From Dromiciops gliroides (Eukaryota; Chordata; Mammalia; Microbiotheria; Microbiotheriidae): a stretch of 64,000 bases of DNA. The translations under genes and the position numbers were made by a program. The DNA lies in the NCBI RefSeq assembly GCF_019393635.1, contig NC_057863.1:624390291-624454290 (forward strand), in the 5' to 3' direction. Shown here one piece after another: positions 10,397 through 20,957 of this stretch. Position 1 is the first letter of the stretch, and the number at the start of each line of letters is the position of its first letter. The notes under the pieces were generated by a model that saw only the letters and a list, made by a program, of their open reading frames with translations, searched no databases and had not been told where the DNA came from.

Positions 10397-10914
10397 GTGA
10401 GTAGGGGGCCTGGGGCAGATCGAGGTCAAGGGCGGGGTCTGAGCTGGGGAACCACGGCATTGTCATCCCCAGCTCGTGCAAAAGAAGCTTGGCTGGGGTG
10501 CAAGGGCCTGGGGTTGTGGCTTCTGTAACTTCCTACCCGTGATCTTGAGCCTGGGCCTCAGTTTCCTCCTCTGAAGGTGGGGCTGGATGCCTGCTGAGGC
10601 CGCTTCTAGATGGGCACTTAGCGTAGTTCCTGGCACATAGTAGGTGCTTCATCAATGCTTAGTGATTGAGTATTGATTCTGGAGCCCCAGGAAGGGCCTG
10701 GAAGAATCAGTTCTCTGGGGACTCAGGCCAAAGGACTGTAGACTTGGGGGAAAGGGTGAGACTGGGGGGGAGGGGAGGGGAGGGGAGTCTAGAAATCACT
10801 GGCCCAATATGCCCTCTTTCCCTCCCCTGTCCCCAGCCCTGTCTCATCTGCACTCCAAGAAGGTTAGCCTCTCTTCTCTCCACTTTACTTTTCTCACCTG
10901 CTAGGCCTATCCCA

Positions 10915-11085
10915 TCTCACTCATTCATTCATTCACACATTCATCCATCCATTCATTCATTCACTCATTCATTCATTCATCCATTCACTCATTCATTCAT
11001 TCACACATTCATCCATCCATTCATTCATTCATACATTCACTCATTCATTCATTCACTCATTCATTCACTCATTCGTCCATTCACC
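10915..11085 (+). repeat. (CATT)n array with higher-order repeat
   Basis: About 170 bp of CATT units with CATC and CACA variants. A longer pattern (CATTCATTCACACATTCATCCATCC) recurs about 68 bp later, so the array grew partly by block duplication. It runs into a MIR/L2-like CACTTATTGAGTGTGCAGTG, consistent with origin in a LINE or SINE tail. Confidence 0.9.
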
Positions 11086-12199
11086 AGCCACTTATTGAGT
11101 GTGCAGTGGTGAGGGCTCCTGGACTTGGCTCAGGCCGTACAAAGTAGCCCAGTGACGCTGTCCCCACCCTTATGCCCTTAGAGTTATTGTTCTCCTAATC
11201 TATTCCCTTCACCCCAGCCCCTCATTTCCTCCCACAGTAGTCTTCCCTCCTAACATTCCCAGGACCCATGTAGCCAAGTAGTCTGGGCCCTGGGCCAAGG
11301 CCTAACCCTTCCCCTGAGACCCCGTGTGAAACCCCCATGAGGGACTGAGGCAGGCTGTCCTGTCTGCCACCTGGCTTGTCCCATGTGGACCCTGGGACGG
11401 GATTGTCTGGATACAGAGAGGCAGGGGAGGGCAGTGGAAAGGACACTAGCCTTTGAGTCAAAGGGTCCTGGGTTCCAATCCTGCCACCATCATGCACTAC
11501 TCTAAGAAACAACACCTCTAATAAGGGTGTTGGGCCCAGTTCCAATCTGTGATCCATCCTTTGAGTACTTTGGCAGGGTAAGGCGGGGTATGAATACCTA
11601 AGTCCCAGAAGAGTGAGAGGTCCTACAAACATCATTTGACTCCTCAGCTCTCCAAGAATTCCCATCCTGAAGGTTTCCCAGGGTCAGTTAGTTTAGCCTG
11701 CCCTCAAGGAGATTCCATTCCTTATCAGGATACTTTAAGTGAGAGGTCAGAGGTCAGGCTCCAGATGCTTAGATCCTGGCAGAAGGCTCACTCTCCTAAC
11801 CCAGAGAAAGAGAAGGGTGGGGAGGGGATGTAAAAGGAAGAAAGCCAACTCTAGACTAGAGGCCCCGAACCGAGCCTTTCCTCATTAACAGTTTCTCCAG
11901 CTGTTCCCTTGCTCTGGGGGGACCTGAAGAAGGGGAGGTTTTAAGGTTCTGTTGGGGGCGGGTCATTGGCATTACAGTTAAGGGGAAATAGAAGAATAGG
12001 GGGCAAGATGTCCTCTCTCCCTTCTTCCGAGGGCTATCCTTGCCCCCACCCCAGTGTGATGGAGGGAGGGGGGGGTCTGGAAAGGTACCTGAGGGCGGTC
12101 AGGACCCCAGTCAATTGGCTTTTTTTCCTTCCTATTTTTTGAGGTCCAAACGTGTGATTTCATTATTGTGTGGAAACTCCTTCCATGAATTTAAGAGAA

Positions 12200-12540
12200 T
12201 TGTCTGAGATGAATGAAGGAATGAATGAATGAATGAATGAGAAAGCCTTTATTAAACACCTACTAGGTATGAGGCACTGATAGAGGAGACAGAACACACA
12301 CAGAGATGAGACTGTTCCTGCTTTCGGGGACCTTACATTCTAATAATAATAAATATTAATAATTAATCATAAATAATAATAGGTGGCACACATTTAGGGG
12401 ATTGGTGGCCAGGGAGGAGAGTCTTGTTCTGGGGACTCACTGAAGATGAGGATGTCAGTGACTTGCCCAAGGTCACACAGTTTGTATGTGTCAAAGCCAG
12501 GCCTTGAACCCAAGTCTTCTTGACACTAAGGCCAGTTCTC
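12200..12540. mobile_element. L2/MIR-like relic with GAAT run
   Basis: A short GAATGAAT run is followed by 'cctttattaaacacctactaggtatgaggcactg' and later by 'gtcagtgacttgcccaaggtcacacag', features of old LINE/SINE copies. Boundaries are approximate. Confidence 0.55.
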
Positions 12541-13429
12541 TGTCCTCTCTTCTCTCTAATATTTCATTTTTTTCTCCCATTTTCCCCATGGATTTGGCCT
12601 GTCTTTTCTGCTCCGAGTCTCCCTTCCCTGTCCTTCCCCCTCTCTCCTTCTGCATTTCCCTCTTTCCTTCCATTCAGAGAGGAGAGGAGATCCTGCCCAG
12701 CCGGTCTTGGTAACTAGGTGACCACTGCCCTCCAGAAAGGTAGCCCCTTCCCTCCCTCAAACCACAGCCTCCTGGACCATGGCACTGGCCGTGACGAGGT
12801 CCCCCATGAGGGAGGCCCTGAGATCCTGAGGTCTCTCCCTTCTCTGCTTGGCCGCTCGTTCCATCCAAGCCAATGAGTCTTTATTATGTGCCTGCTGTAT
12901 ACATGACCCTATCGAAAGTGGGGGATGAGGGGGAGAGTACAAAAAAAAATAATGAAAAATCGCCCTCCTCCCCGAGAACTCACACCTCCCCTTCCCTTCT
13001 GTTTTCCTGGCCCGGCCTCTCTTTGGGAAGCTGCCAAGAGGCGTTTGTAGAGCAAGGCCTGGGTCCTTCTCATCATCTGGGCTTCCCTGGGCAGATTGGA
13101 CCACTCACTCATTCCCAGGGACCAAACCCAAAAGACCTCACGGGGTCCTGGGCTTGGAATCAAGAAGACCTGGGTTCACAACCTATCTTGGATACTTAAC
13201 TAGCTGTGTGACCTTAAACAAGTCTCTCCAGGCCTCCTGTAAAATGAGATGGTTGGGCTAGTTGGCCAGCTCTATGGTGGTGGTCCCAGGTCTCCACTTA
13301 CTCCCCCTGGCCTCAGAAAAGGCTCTCCCTCTCAAGTGGGGAGCCTGCCTAGGAGAGAGACCTAAGGGGCGGAACCGCTGCAGCTGATTGGGGCCAGCCC
13401 CCTCCCCTAAGCCAAACACCCAAACTTTC

Positions 13430-14260
13430 CAGCACTTAGTTTCATTAGGGAAAAAAAAATCTCCTTTCCCCCAAACAGAAAGGTCACTGAGGGAAGCATT
13501 TTCCTTTATTTTTTAATAAAATGCCACTAGCTGTCTGTGAAGCAGCGAGCCCCGTCAGCTGTAGGGCCTCGGGGTAAATTAATATTTTAGTCACTTGGGG
13601 ATTGTGGAAAGAAGCTCAGTGGACATGTTCCTGTCAGCAACTTTTCTCTCCCTCTCTCTCCCTTCTTTTCTTCTCTCTCCTTTGTTACCATCCACCCCCC
13701 ACACCTTTGGCCCCTCTCGGGGGCCCCCCAAATCCGCCTGGGGGCCCATTCATCCTCCCCCGCCTCCCATCGGGGCTGCAGCCTCATGCCCCCCTCTCCC
13801 GGGCGGCCGGATGGAGAGGGAGGTCACGCAGTTTGAACCAATCTGATTGGCTGTCATCTTCGATAACCCTGACACAGCAGATGTTCCTCCTGGGCATGCT
13901 CAGTGGCACGCGGAGCCGGTCACCACAGCAACGGGGAGCTGGGGCTGGGGAAGGGGGTTTGAGTGCCATTCTCCATGTGCCACTCTGACTCAACATTAAC
14001 AGAGACTTTAATAAATGCTTAAGCGGCAGCCCCACAAATTCCTTGTGACAGTTGGTGGAGAAAATGAAGTGGGGTGGGCTCCCCTCCCCACCCACCTACC
14101 GGGCCCGGACTCCCCCCCTTCTCCTCCAGGAGGCCCCCCCGAGCCCAGACAACTTTTGACATAATTTTGCAATAATTATCACTTGAAGAATTGCCATGCT
14201 GGGGTGAGAGTCACAAGTAATCACGTCAGAGGGGGAGAAATGCTGACCAGCAGCCAGGCC
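13430..14260. promoter_or_regulatory. Candidate intronic enhancer-like block
   Basis: Repeat-free, with AT-rich sections (13,440-13,600; 13,990-14,055; 14,150-14,250). Facing CCAAT boxes occur at 13,838-13,850 (CCAATCTGATTGG) and an RFX X-box match at 13,919-13,932 (GTCACCACAGCAAC, fits GTNRCCNNRGYAAC). The site sequences are seen; enhancer activity is inference. Confidence 0.4.
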
Positions 14261-14417
14261 TCCTGGCTGGCCTACCATCCATCCCTCCCTCCCTCCAGGG
14301 CCAATGGCAGCAGAGGAGGCTGCTCAGGTCCCCCCCCACCCACCTCCTTCTTGCCCTCTGGCTAGGTGTTTGGCTTCTTGGGAAGGGTCCTGCCCTTGGA
14401 TGGGTACCCTACCCCTC

Positions 14418-14425
<8 letters not shown>

Positions 14426-14452
<27 letters not shown>
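14426..14452 (+). repeat. (CA)n microsatellite
   Basis: About 13 CA units, lying 40-65 bp upstream of the next exon's acceptor. Confidence 0.93.
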
Positions 14453-14455
<3 letters not shown>

Positions 14456-14491
14456 TCCCCTCTAACCCCTCGAGTCTCCCCTCTGCCACAG

Positions 14492-14642
14492 GGAATGGGC
14501 AGCAGCAGCAGCAGATCCCCCCTGGACGGTTCCCCCCAACCCAAGTGAAGCAGGACCCTGGCGAGAACCCCTCGACCTCCTCCTCAGGCTCCCAGGAGAC
14601 CCTGCAGGACCGTAGTCTGGACCTCAGCGTGAAAGAACACAG
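14492..14642 (+). CDS. CASZ1: CASZ1 coding exon: Gln-rich and SUMO-motif linker
   Basis: Acceptor CTCTGCCACAG, donor GTGAGT; 151 nt, phase 1 in and phase 2 out. The protein begins GNGQQQQQIPPGRFPP, continues TQVKQDPGENP with a match to the SUMO acceptor consensus (psi-K-x-D/E: VKQD), and ends LQDRSLDLSVKEH. The five-Gln run looks like a lineage-specific CAG expansion; I recall a shorter Gln stretch in human. Part of the disordered linker between the first finger cluster and finger 5. Confidence 0.93.
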
Positions 14643-15161
14643 GTGAGTTGCAGGAAGCAGGGCCTGGGCCTGAGCCTGCGGCAGAGCTGGGCAGGCCCCT
14701 CCTTGGAGGGCGTCCTGAGAAAGCACTTCCACCCCCAGCCCCTAAGACAGCTTTTAGTATCCACAGTCCTATCAGGATGCACCAAGCAAGTGAGCCAGCT
14801 GCAGGCCTTATGCCTGGGACAAGGAAGTCAGTTCTTCTCTAAAGGAGAGGATTGGACCAGGGGCCTCCCAAGTCCTTTCCAGTCCTAGGTGACTTCCAAC
14901 GACACTGCAATCCTTTACCACCTCGGAGCCCCGAAGCTAAGTCCTGCCCCCGCTCAGTACTTAGTGAGCCGAGCAACAGTGCACCCCAACACAGCTGCTT
15001 GTGACTTCTCCAGGAAGTCCTGGGCCTGTCGGGGTGTGTCAGCCTTTCCGCCCAGACCAGATGCATTAGGCTCTGGTGAGGGAGCCCAGAGGGGGATTAA
15101 TCTCTGGGTTCCCAGTCCCCGTACACATCTTAACTGAAGCCCGTTGGTTTGTCTGTTCCAG
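14643..15161 (+). other. CASZ1: CASZ1 intron (519 bp)
   Basis: No exon or clear repeat. GC-moderate single-copy sequence between donor GTGAGT and acceptor CTGTTCCAG. Confidence 0.8.
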
Positions 15162-15225
15162 CAATGAATCAAATGGCCACGCACTTGCAGCAAATTCATC
15201 TCTTTTATCCTCGCTTATGAATAAG
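15162..15225 (+). CDS. CASZ1: CASZ1 small coding exon (64 nt)
   Basis: Acceptor TTGTCTGTTCCAG, donor GTAAGG; phase 2 in, phase 0 out. It encodes the end of a Ser codon and NESNGHALAANSSLLSSLMNK, which is conserved linker sequence in CASZ1. This exon is too short to be found by open frame alone; it is supported by splice sites, phase and protein continuity. Confidence 0.95.
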
Positions 15226-16634
15226 GTAAGGACCATCCATCACACGCCTTCCATCCCCCCACCCAGAGAAATTAAAGCTGGGTGAGGAGGGGGGGGGGGA
15301 TGTGTTTGTTTTTTAATGTTTTGCCTCTAATAAGATGAGTTTGTACCATTTAAATTTTGAGACCATTTTTCATCGGGTATAATTTCAAAGCCACTGCTTA
15401 CAAATTAATTTAATGAACTGGCTGAAGAAATATATCCCAGCCTCTGACACCTTTCCCCCCCCCCCTTTCCCTTCAGACGGAGGACTCCAAAAGCTTTTCC
15501 TTAGTCCTCCAACTTCTTTCTTTATCAGTTATTAATGTTATTTATTCATTTTATGTATTTTTGTTTGTTGTTTTGTGAGGTTTTTAAGTGGGGGGGGACT
15601 GGAGATCAAAGTGGGAGCAAAGCATCAATTCTCACTTTTCGGGGTGTGAGTAATGGTGTCGGGATGCCTCCCGGGTAGGACACTCCGGAATATTTATTTT
15701 AAATAATGCAGGGTCTTTTTAAATTATACATCACCTCAAATATATTTCCCCCCCTTTTTACATGATAAATTTGACTCTGGCGAGATTAATTTGGTTACTG
15801 TACACAACTGCATTAGCGAGCCGAGTCGCTGCCGGGCCTGGGCCACATGTTATCATCTGGCTGCGTGATGGGCGCTAGAGGTTTGTCCTTCTGGTGTCCC
15901 TGAAGCTCCCCCTCCTCATCCTAGCTCCGCCGGGCTAGGGGATTGTCAAGAGAGCCAGCTCTGTCCTCGGCTCCAAGCGTCTCCCTCTTCTCTCCTCCCT
16001 TCTTTGGCCAATGGCTCTGCTGCTTTTTGCTTCCTCTGTCGGATTCCCCCTCTGAGCCTCCTGGCACCTTTGAGGTGTCCCCCCACTTCCCCACCTCCTC
16101 CTCCCCTCCCTTCCTCCCTCCTTGTTACAGGCGTGTCTTTGGCTCCCCCTGCGAGGCTCGCTCCCCTCCCTCTTCACTCATCTTTTGTGTGCCTTCTCTT
16201 GTGCGAAAGGAACTCGTAGGGGTCCCCCCTCCACCAGGGTCCCCCTCCTCCTTCCCCTCTTGCATTTCTTTTGAAAACCTTCTGGCAGGAAAATGGCCAG
16301 GGAGCCGACAAGTCTGGGGGGAAGATGGGATGGAGTCACAGCCTGGACTTGAGTGATGGCTGCTGGGGAAGGACCATTGAGGGAGCTTTTGAATCTCCAT
16401 AGGTCCGGTGCTGAACCACCAAGGGCTGCTGCCACCGGGCTGTCCATTCATGATGAAGGAGGAGGGCCCGGTGATGTCTCACGCAGCGTTGAGTTCAGCG
16501 GCCCCCTCCCTAGTCCCGCTCCTGCTTGGTTCTCATCCTGAACAAAAGCCGGGGGTGGGAGAGACTCCCAGAAGCACCCCTTTTTCCTCTGTGCATGATG
16601 CCCGCCTCCTACCCTATCCCTGTCTCCTCTGCAG
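15226..16634 (+). other. CASZ1: CASZ1 intron with AT-rich candidate regulatory block
   Basis: From 15,300 to about 15,890 the sequence is AT-rich and repeat-free: homeodomain-type TTAATTT cores and, at 15,843-15,861, CACATG-TTATCA-TCTGG, which packs E-box and GATA motifs together. The rest is C/T-rich single-copy sequence. Confidence 0.7.
15300..15890. promoter_or_regulatory. Candidate conserved non-coding element, AT-rich
   Basis: About 590 bp without SINE, LINE or microsatellite hallmarks, much more AT-rich than the flanks. It contains several TAAT cores, ATTTATTTTAAATAATG and a compact E-box/GATA cluster (15,843-15,861). GATA and bHLH factors act in tissues where CASZ1 is expressed, so an intronic enhancer is plausible. 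Not tested by alignment. Confidence 0.4.
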
Positions 16635-16789
16635 ATGTCCCAGGGCAGCCCCAGCCTCGGAAGCCTGCTGTACATCAAGACTGAGGCAGAAGGCGGCCCC
16701 ACTGGAGAGCCCTCTCCCTACTTGGGAAAGGCTGTGAAGAGCCTGGTTCAGGAGAAGTTGTCTGAGCCCTGGAAGACATACCTGCGCAG
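16635..16789 (+). CDS. CASZ1: CASZ1 coding exon: linker with IKTE SUMO motif
   Basis: Acceptor CTCCTCTGCAG, donor GTATGG; 155 nt, phase 0 in, phase 2 out (Arg split). It encodes [20 protein letters not shown], in which IKTE fits the SUMO consensus, then [28 protein letters not shown], conserved just before finger 5. The internal ATG at its first codon is not taken as a start because the upstream exon joins it in phase. Confidence 0.96.
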
Positions 16790-17499
16790 GTATGGGGGGA
16801 GGGCAGGAGAACGACAGGGCCCGGGAGATTCCTCAGCAAAGTAGTGAAGTCGCTCCGTGACACGGCATTTTTCCTGGAGAACCCCAGGAGGAGGTCAAAA
16901 CTACTTGGCACCATTTCCCGCAGTCTATCTGCCTCTGGTCGCCAGGGACCACGTGGCCCAGGGGGTAGAGCGCTAGCCCTGTAGTCAGGATGGCCCAGAT
17001 TCAGATGCTGACTGTGTGACTCTGGGCAGTTCACATCACCTCTGCCTCAGTTTCCTCATGTGTAAAATAAAAGCACCTCTTTTGCAGAATTGTAATGAGG
17101 ATCACATGAGGTAATATATGTAATTCCTTAAAGCACACACCCAACACTAGCTATTATTGTTGCTGCTGCTATTGTGATGCATTGAGCCAGGGGGCCCACT
17201 GGGAAGACAGGGGAAGGCAAGGTGGCTGGGGTCTCTGGGGAAGGTTTTCCTGAAGTGAAAAGGAACAAATATCCCAGTAGCAACTCAGATACCATGCCAC
17301 ACAATACTGGGTCCAGACTCTGCCTTTCTTCTGCCGCGTATGCCATCACTAGCCCAGGAAACCCTACCAATTCAGTCAAACACCCATTTATAGAATGCCT
17401 TCTGTTTACCAAGCATTGTGCCAGATGCTGAAATGACACATGTTCTACAGGAAGAATAAGGGAACAGGGAAGACAATAAGTGTGTGTATCCCATATGAC

Positions 17500-17695
17500 C
17501 TTCACACACACATATATACATACATATATATGCATATATACAGACATATTGACTATATGTGTTGCACATACACATATGTTGATATGGGTGTGTGCGTGCA
17601 TGTTTGTTGCATTGCACACATGTATATATCAGTCATACACATGCATGTGTGTATGTGCATGCATACACACACATAGGCATGCACACACACATCAC
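17500..17695 (+). repeat. TATA / CA / TG mixed microsatellite
   Basis: Alternating purine-pyrimidine sequence (CACACATATATACATACATATATATGC and later TGTGTGTGTGCATG), diverged. Confidence 0.85.
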
Positions 17696-17925
17696 TTACT
17701 AAGTGCCAGGCACTGTGTTAAACACTTTATAAATATCTCATTTAATCCTCATAACAGCCCCTTCGTGGGGCTGTTACTGTCCCGATATTACAGTTGAGGA
17801 AACTGAAGCAGGCAGAGGTGAGATGACTTGCCCAGGGTCATGCAGCTCATAAATGTCTGAGGCCAGATCACGTCTTCCTGACTCCATGCCCAGCACTCTA
17901 TCCGCTATTTTCCCTAGCTGTAAAG
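17695..17925 (-). mobile_element. Older SINE/MIR-like relic
   Basis: Matches the relic at about 795-1030 through CACTTTATAAATATCTCATTT, the GAGGAAACTGA block and CTTGCCCAGGGTCATGCAGC. Confidence 0.6.
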
Positions 17926-18481
17926 ACAGCTTCAGGGATTAGCCCAAAGAAAATAGTCCCTGGGTGGGCCGGAGCCACCCATATTTTCATTCATAATCAA
18001 GGAAGCAAGTGTGTATTAAGCACCTACTATGTGCAACATCATACAAGGTACCAGAGATATCAAAAGGAACCAATTCCTGTCCTCAAACAATTACATTCTA
18101 CTGAGGGGAGACAGCATATATGCAGATAAGAAGAGGTAGAACATATACAGAGTAATTACAACAAGTCATGATGAGATAGGATGTGGAAGGTGGACCTTGT
18201 AGTTAAGAAGACCTGAGTTCAAGTCCAGCCTTTGGTACTTGCCAGCTGGTGATCCTGAGGACTTGACCTCTTTTAGGACCAGGAGTTTGCACTGATGGAG
18301 GGGGTCTTCCCACTGGGAGTCCCTGTACCAATAACAAAGTACTGTGAGGGGACAGAGGGCAAGGCCCTCGTGGCCAAGGATGCCAACTGGCTGGACCACA
18401 GAGACACTCCTGGCCAGCATTTCTTTCCAGGATCTCGGGCGGAGCTTCAGGCTCTAACCTTGGGTCTCCCTATCTGGCCAG

Positions 18482-18604
18482 GTTCGGCACCAAGGATTTC
18501 TGCGATGCTCAGTGCGACTTCTTGCACAAAGTTCACTTCCACTGCGTGGTAGAAGAGTGTGGCGCTCTGTTCAGCACCCTGGACGGGGCCATCAAACATG
18601 CCAA
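18482..18604 (+). CDS. CASZ1: CASZ1 coding exon: most of zinc finger 5
   Basis: Acceptor TATCTGGCCAG, donor GTGAGT; 123 nt, phase 2 in and out. It encodes [21 protein letters not shown] followed by [17 protein letters not shown]. The second zinc-binding His (NFH) comes from the next exon. Finger 5 is the last one in the short isoform. Confidence 0.97.
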
Positions 18605-19454
18605 GTGAGTGTGGAGCGCTCTAGATCCTGTGGGGCCCTCGATTTCCCCTTCCCCTCCCCTCATCCTTGTAAAACACAGAGAATCACGGGCTTGGGCCTG
18701 ATCTGCCTGAGAATGAGTGAGGTGTAGTTGTTGTCAGGTACCTTCTGAATTCTCCAAGCCTTGAGGGCAGTGGAGAGCAGCCTCTGCTCTAGCTGGTGGT
18801 GGCTCCAATGCCTTGTCTGGTCTTCCTCTGGCCATAGGCCCTGCTCTAGGCCCAAACTCTGCCTTCAGCTGAGGAACCCAGTGTCTACATCAGGAACAGG
18901 TTGATTGTTGGGGGAGAAGGGGAGCCAAGCTGGAAAGGTGGTATTTAAGACACCTTCAAGCTAAAACTGCCCAAGCACGGCTCGATGTCAGAAAATAGGC
19001 TTTCAAATACTGTGGAAAATACTATTTTACTTTACCAACTTAAAGATAAATGAAATTCATTTCTAAATTTATTGAAGTTCTTTTTTTAACGTCCAGCAAT
19101 GCTATTTTAGCAACTTACTGGACTTACTGGATAATTTTTATGTTATCAGTAAACTAATAATATTGATAAAATAGTGATTAAATTTATATATTTTTAAATG
19201 AGACCTTCATTTCAGAATTTAGCCCTTCTGGCTTTCTCCACCCCAATAACCATCCCTTATAACAGAATTTAAAAAAAAAGAAGGTTGAGCAAAACTAAGT
19301 CATAGCTGAGTCTGATAGAGTATGCAGTACTCCACACCCATAATCCCCCACTTTGGCATTAAAGCGGGGCGGTACATCGCTTTTGGAGGGAAACCTTGGT
19401 CTTTGTATTAATTGACAACTTTTTTTAACTTAACAAAAGTAATCATTGACTTTT

Positions 19455-19596
19455 TTGGGGGGGGGGCAATGAGGGTTAAGTGACTTGCCCAGGGTCACAC
19501 AGCTAGTAAGTGTCAAATGTCTGAAGCCGGATTTGAACTCAGGTACTCCTGAATCCAGGGCCGGTGCTTTATCCACTGTGTCACCTAGCTGCCCCC
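19455..19596 (-). mobile_element. tRNA-derived SINE, reverse
   Basis: Complete reverse copy; the flanks ATCATTGAC and ATCATTGCC form a near-perfect target-site duplication. Confidence 0.92.
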
Positions 19597-19997
19597 ATCA
19601 TTGCCTTTTAAGCACTGAATCAAGCTGTCATGTCTGCCTTTGGAAGAGTCCAGTTTGCCAATGTCAAATTTGAGTTTGTAACGTCTTTTACCCAGCTAGC
19701 ATTTTTTTTGCACAAAAAGCATTTATTCATCACTCCCCCCACTGAACCCCAGAACATAGTAACCCCCAAAGGGGCTTTGGGAGGCTGGTCATCACTCCCT
19801 CCCTGCCTCAGAATGACTTCGACCCCTAAGACAGAGAAAGGGCCTTGCTGAAGAAGGACTGATGCAAGAATGCCCAGGTATTAGAGCCTTCCCTCACCCC
19901 TGCCACCCCCTACAACATCTGGTCATTCCCTGGCCTAAACAAAGGGCAAAGTTGGGGACAAGTCCCAGAAGAGGGCCTTCTAATTTGCCCTCTAATC

Positions 19998-20195
19998 AAG
20001 CAACTGGGTGGTGCAGTGGATAGAGCACAGGAGCTGGAGTCAGGGAGGCCTGAGTCCAAATTTTGCCAGGGCCTCCTCCACCTCAGCCTTAGTTTCTTCA
20101 TCTGCAAAAGTGGGGCTAATAAGAGCACCTACTTCCAAAAGCATCATGGAGATCAAAGGGGTGAACCTATGCAAAGTGCTTTGCCAACCATAACT
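19998..20195 (+). mobile_element. Mar1/MIR-like SINE, diverged
   Basis: tRNA-like head (CAACTGGGTGGTGCAGTGGATAG..) followed by CCTCAGCCTTAGTTTCTTCATCTGCAAAA and ATCATGGAGATCAAAGG-type tail. Confidence 0.7.
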
Positions 20196-20584
20196 CTGTG
20201 AACGCTATTATAGTCTCACCTGTGCTGTCCCAAAAATACCCCACCCCCACCATGGCCTTCTGGCGGGTCGGATCAGGGAGCACCAAGGTGGGGCAGGGAG
20301 AGGTCCCCCTGGCCTGGTGGAGACGACGGCCAGGCACTGCAGGCCCACACTTGAAGGAGAGGTGGGGCTCCAGGACAAAGCAGAAAGAGGCCTGGATTCC
20401 AGGTCAGCATCTGTGCTCTGACGGGCCAGCCCCACCACTTCGCTGGGGTGTGTTTGTGGGCAAGATGCAGCCTCCGTCTGCACCTCAGTGTCCTTCTCTG
20501 TCCAATGGGCGGATCCTAGCTCCAGTGCAGCCTCTGCGACCCCTCCCCGGCCTTCTCAGCTAAGAGCCCCTTCTCCCTTCGCAG

Positions 20585-20953
20585 TTTCCACTTCCGAACG
20601 GAGGGAGGAGGAGCTGTAAAGGGAAACGCTGAAGCTTCCTTCCCAAACACGGCTGCTGCGGAGACCAAGCCCTCCTTGGCCCCGTCTTCGCCTCCAGCAC
20701 CTTCCGTTACCACAGCGGCGGCGGCAGCAGCAGCAGCAGGGACCACCGCCAGCCTGGAGGTGCCCACCGCCAGCCCGGCCACCGTGCCCTCTGCCCCGAC
20801 CCTCCTCGCCTGGAAGCAGCTGGCTTCCGCCATCCCCCAGATGCCTCCAATTCCGTCATCGGTGCCGGGTATGGCTGCTTCGCCCTTGGCCACGACTTCT
20901 CTAGAAAACGCCAAGCCCCAAGTCAAACCTGGATTCCTCCAGTTCCAGGAGAA
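20585..20953 (+). CDS. CASZ1: CASZ1 coding exon: end of finger 5, Ala/Pro linker; last coding exon of the short isoform
   Basis: Acceptor TCCCTTCGCAG, donor GTGAGT; 369 nt, phase 2 in and out. It completes finger 5 ([10 protein letters not shown]), then encodes a disordered Ala/Pro/Thr/Ser-rich linker with an eight-Ala run, [20 protein letters not shown], and [16 protein letters not shown] at the end. When the donor is not used, the split codon becomes AAG (Lys) and TGA follows, so the short protein ends ..QFQEK. Human CASZ1b (1166 residues, five fingers) is known to end after finger 5, and this exon end accounts for that form. Confidence 0.96.
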
Positions 20954-20954
20954 G

Positions 20955-20957
20955 TGA
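20955..20957 (+). other. CASZ1: Stop codon of the short CASZ1 isoform, inside the splice donor
   Basis: The donor hexamer GTGAGT at 20,954-20,959 supplies G for a Lys codon and then TGA. Use of the donor gives the 11-finger protein, and non-use gives the five-finger protein with one extra Lys. Confidence 0.85.

Larger units (their letters stand above)
10397..14491 (+). other. CASZ1: CASZ1 intron with candidate regulatory island near its 3' end
   Basis: The 5' part has MIR/L2-like pieces (about 10,540-10,680), a long CATT array (about 10,915-11,085), MIR-like relics (about 11,420-11,480 and 12,200-12,540) and single-copy sequence. From about 13,430 to 14,260 it is free of recognisable repeats and carries NF-Y-like and RFX-like motifs. 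A CA run (about 14,426-14,452) lies just before the next acceptor. Confidence 0.7.
16790..18481 (+). other. CASZ1: CASZ1 intron
   Basis: Holds a MIR-like relic (about 16,945-17,165), a TATA/CA microsatellite (about 17,500-17,695), a reverse SINE relic (about 17,695-17,925), an L2-like piece (about 17,995-18,130) and another old SINE (about 18,180-18,335). No exon seen. Confidence 0.75.
18605..20584 (+). other. CASZ1: CASZ1 intron
   Basis: An AT-rich single-copy stretch at about 18,960-19,260, a reverse SINE (19,455-19,596) and a forward, diverged Mar1-like SINE (about 19,998-20,195). Nothing else recognised. Confidence 0.75.

Noticed and set aside
9663..10481. A 272-codon minus-strand frame opposite the large CASZ1 linker exon
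   Set aside because: Same cause: GC-rich sense codons with no stops in the complementary frame; no independent splice or promoter evidence.
10915..11085. CATT array considered as a CRISPR-like or structural repeat
   Set aside because: Units are 4 bp with no spacers, and the sequence is mammalian; it is a microsatellite.
16635..16637. ATG at the start of the CASZ1 linker exon considered as an internal start
   Set aside because: The upstream exon ends at phase 0 on Lys and joins directly; an internal promoter would be needed and none is evident.
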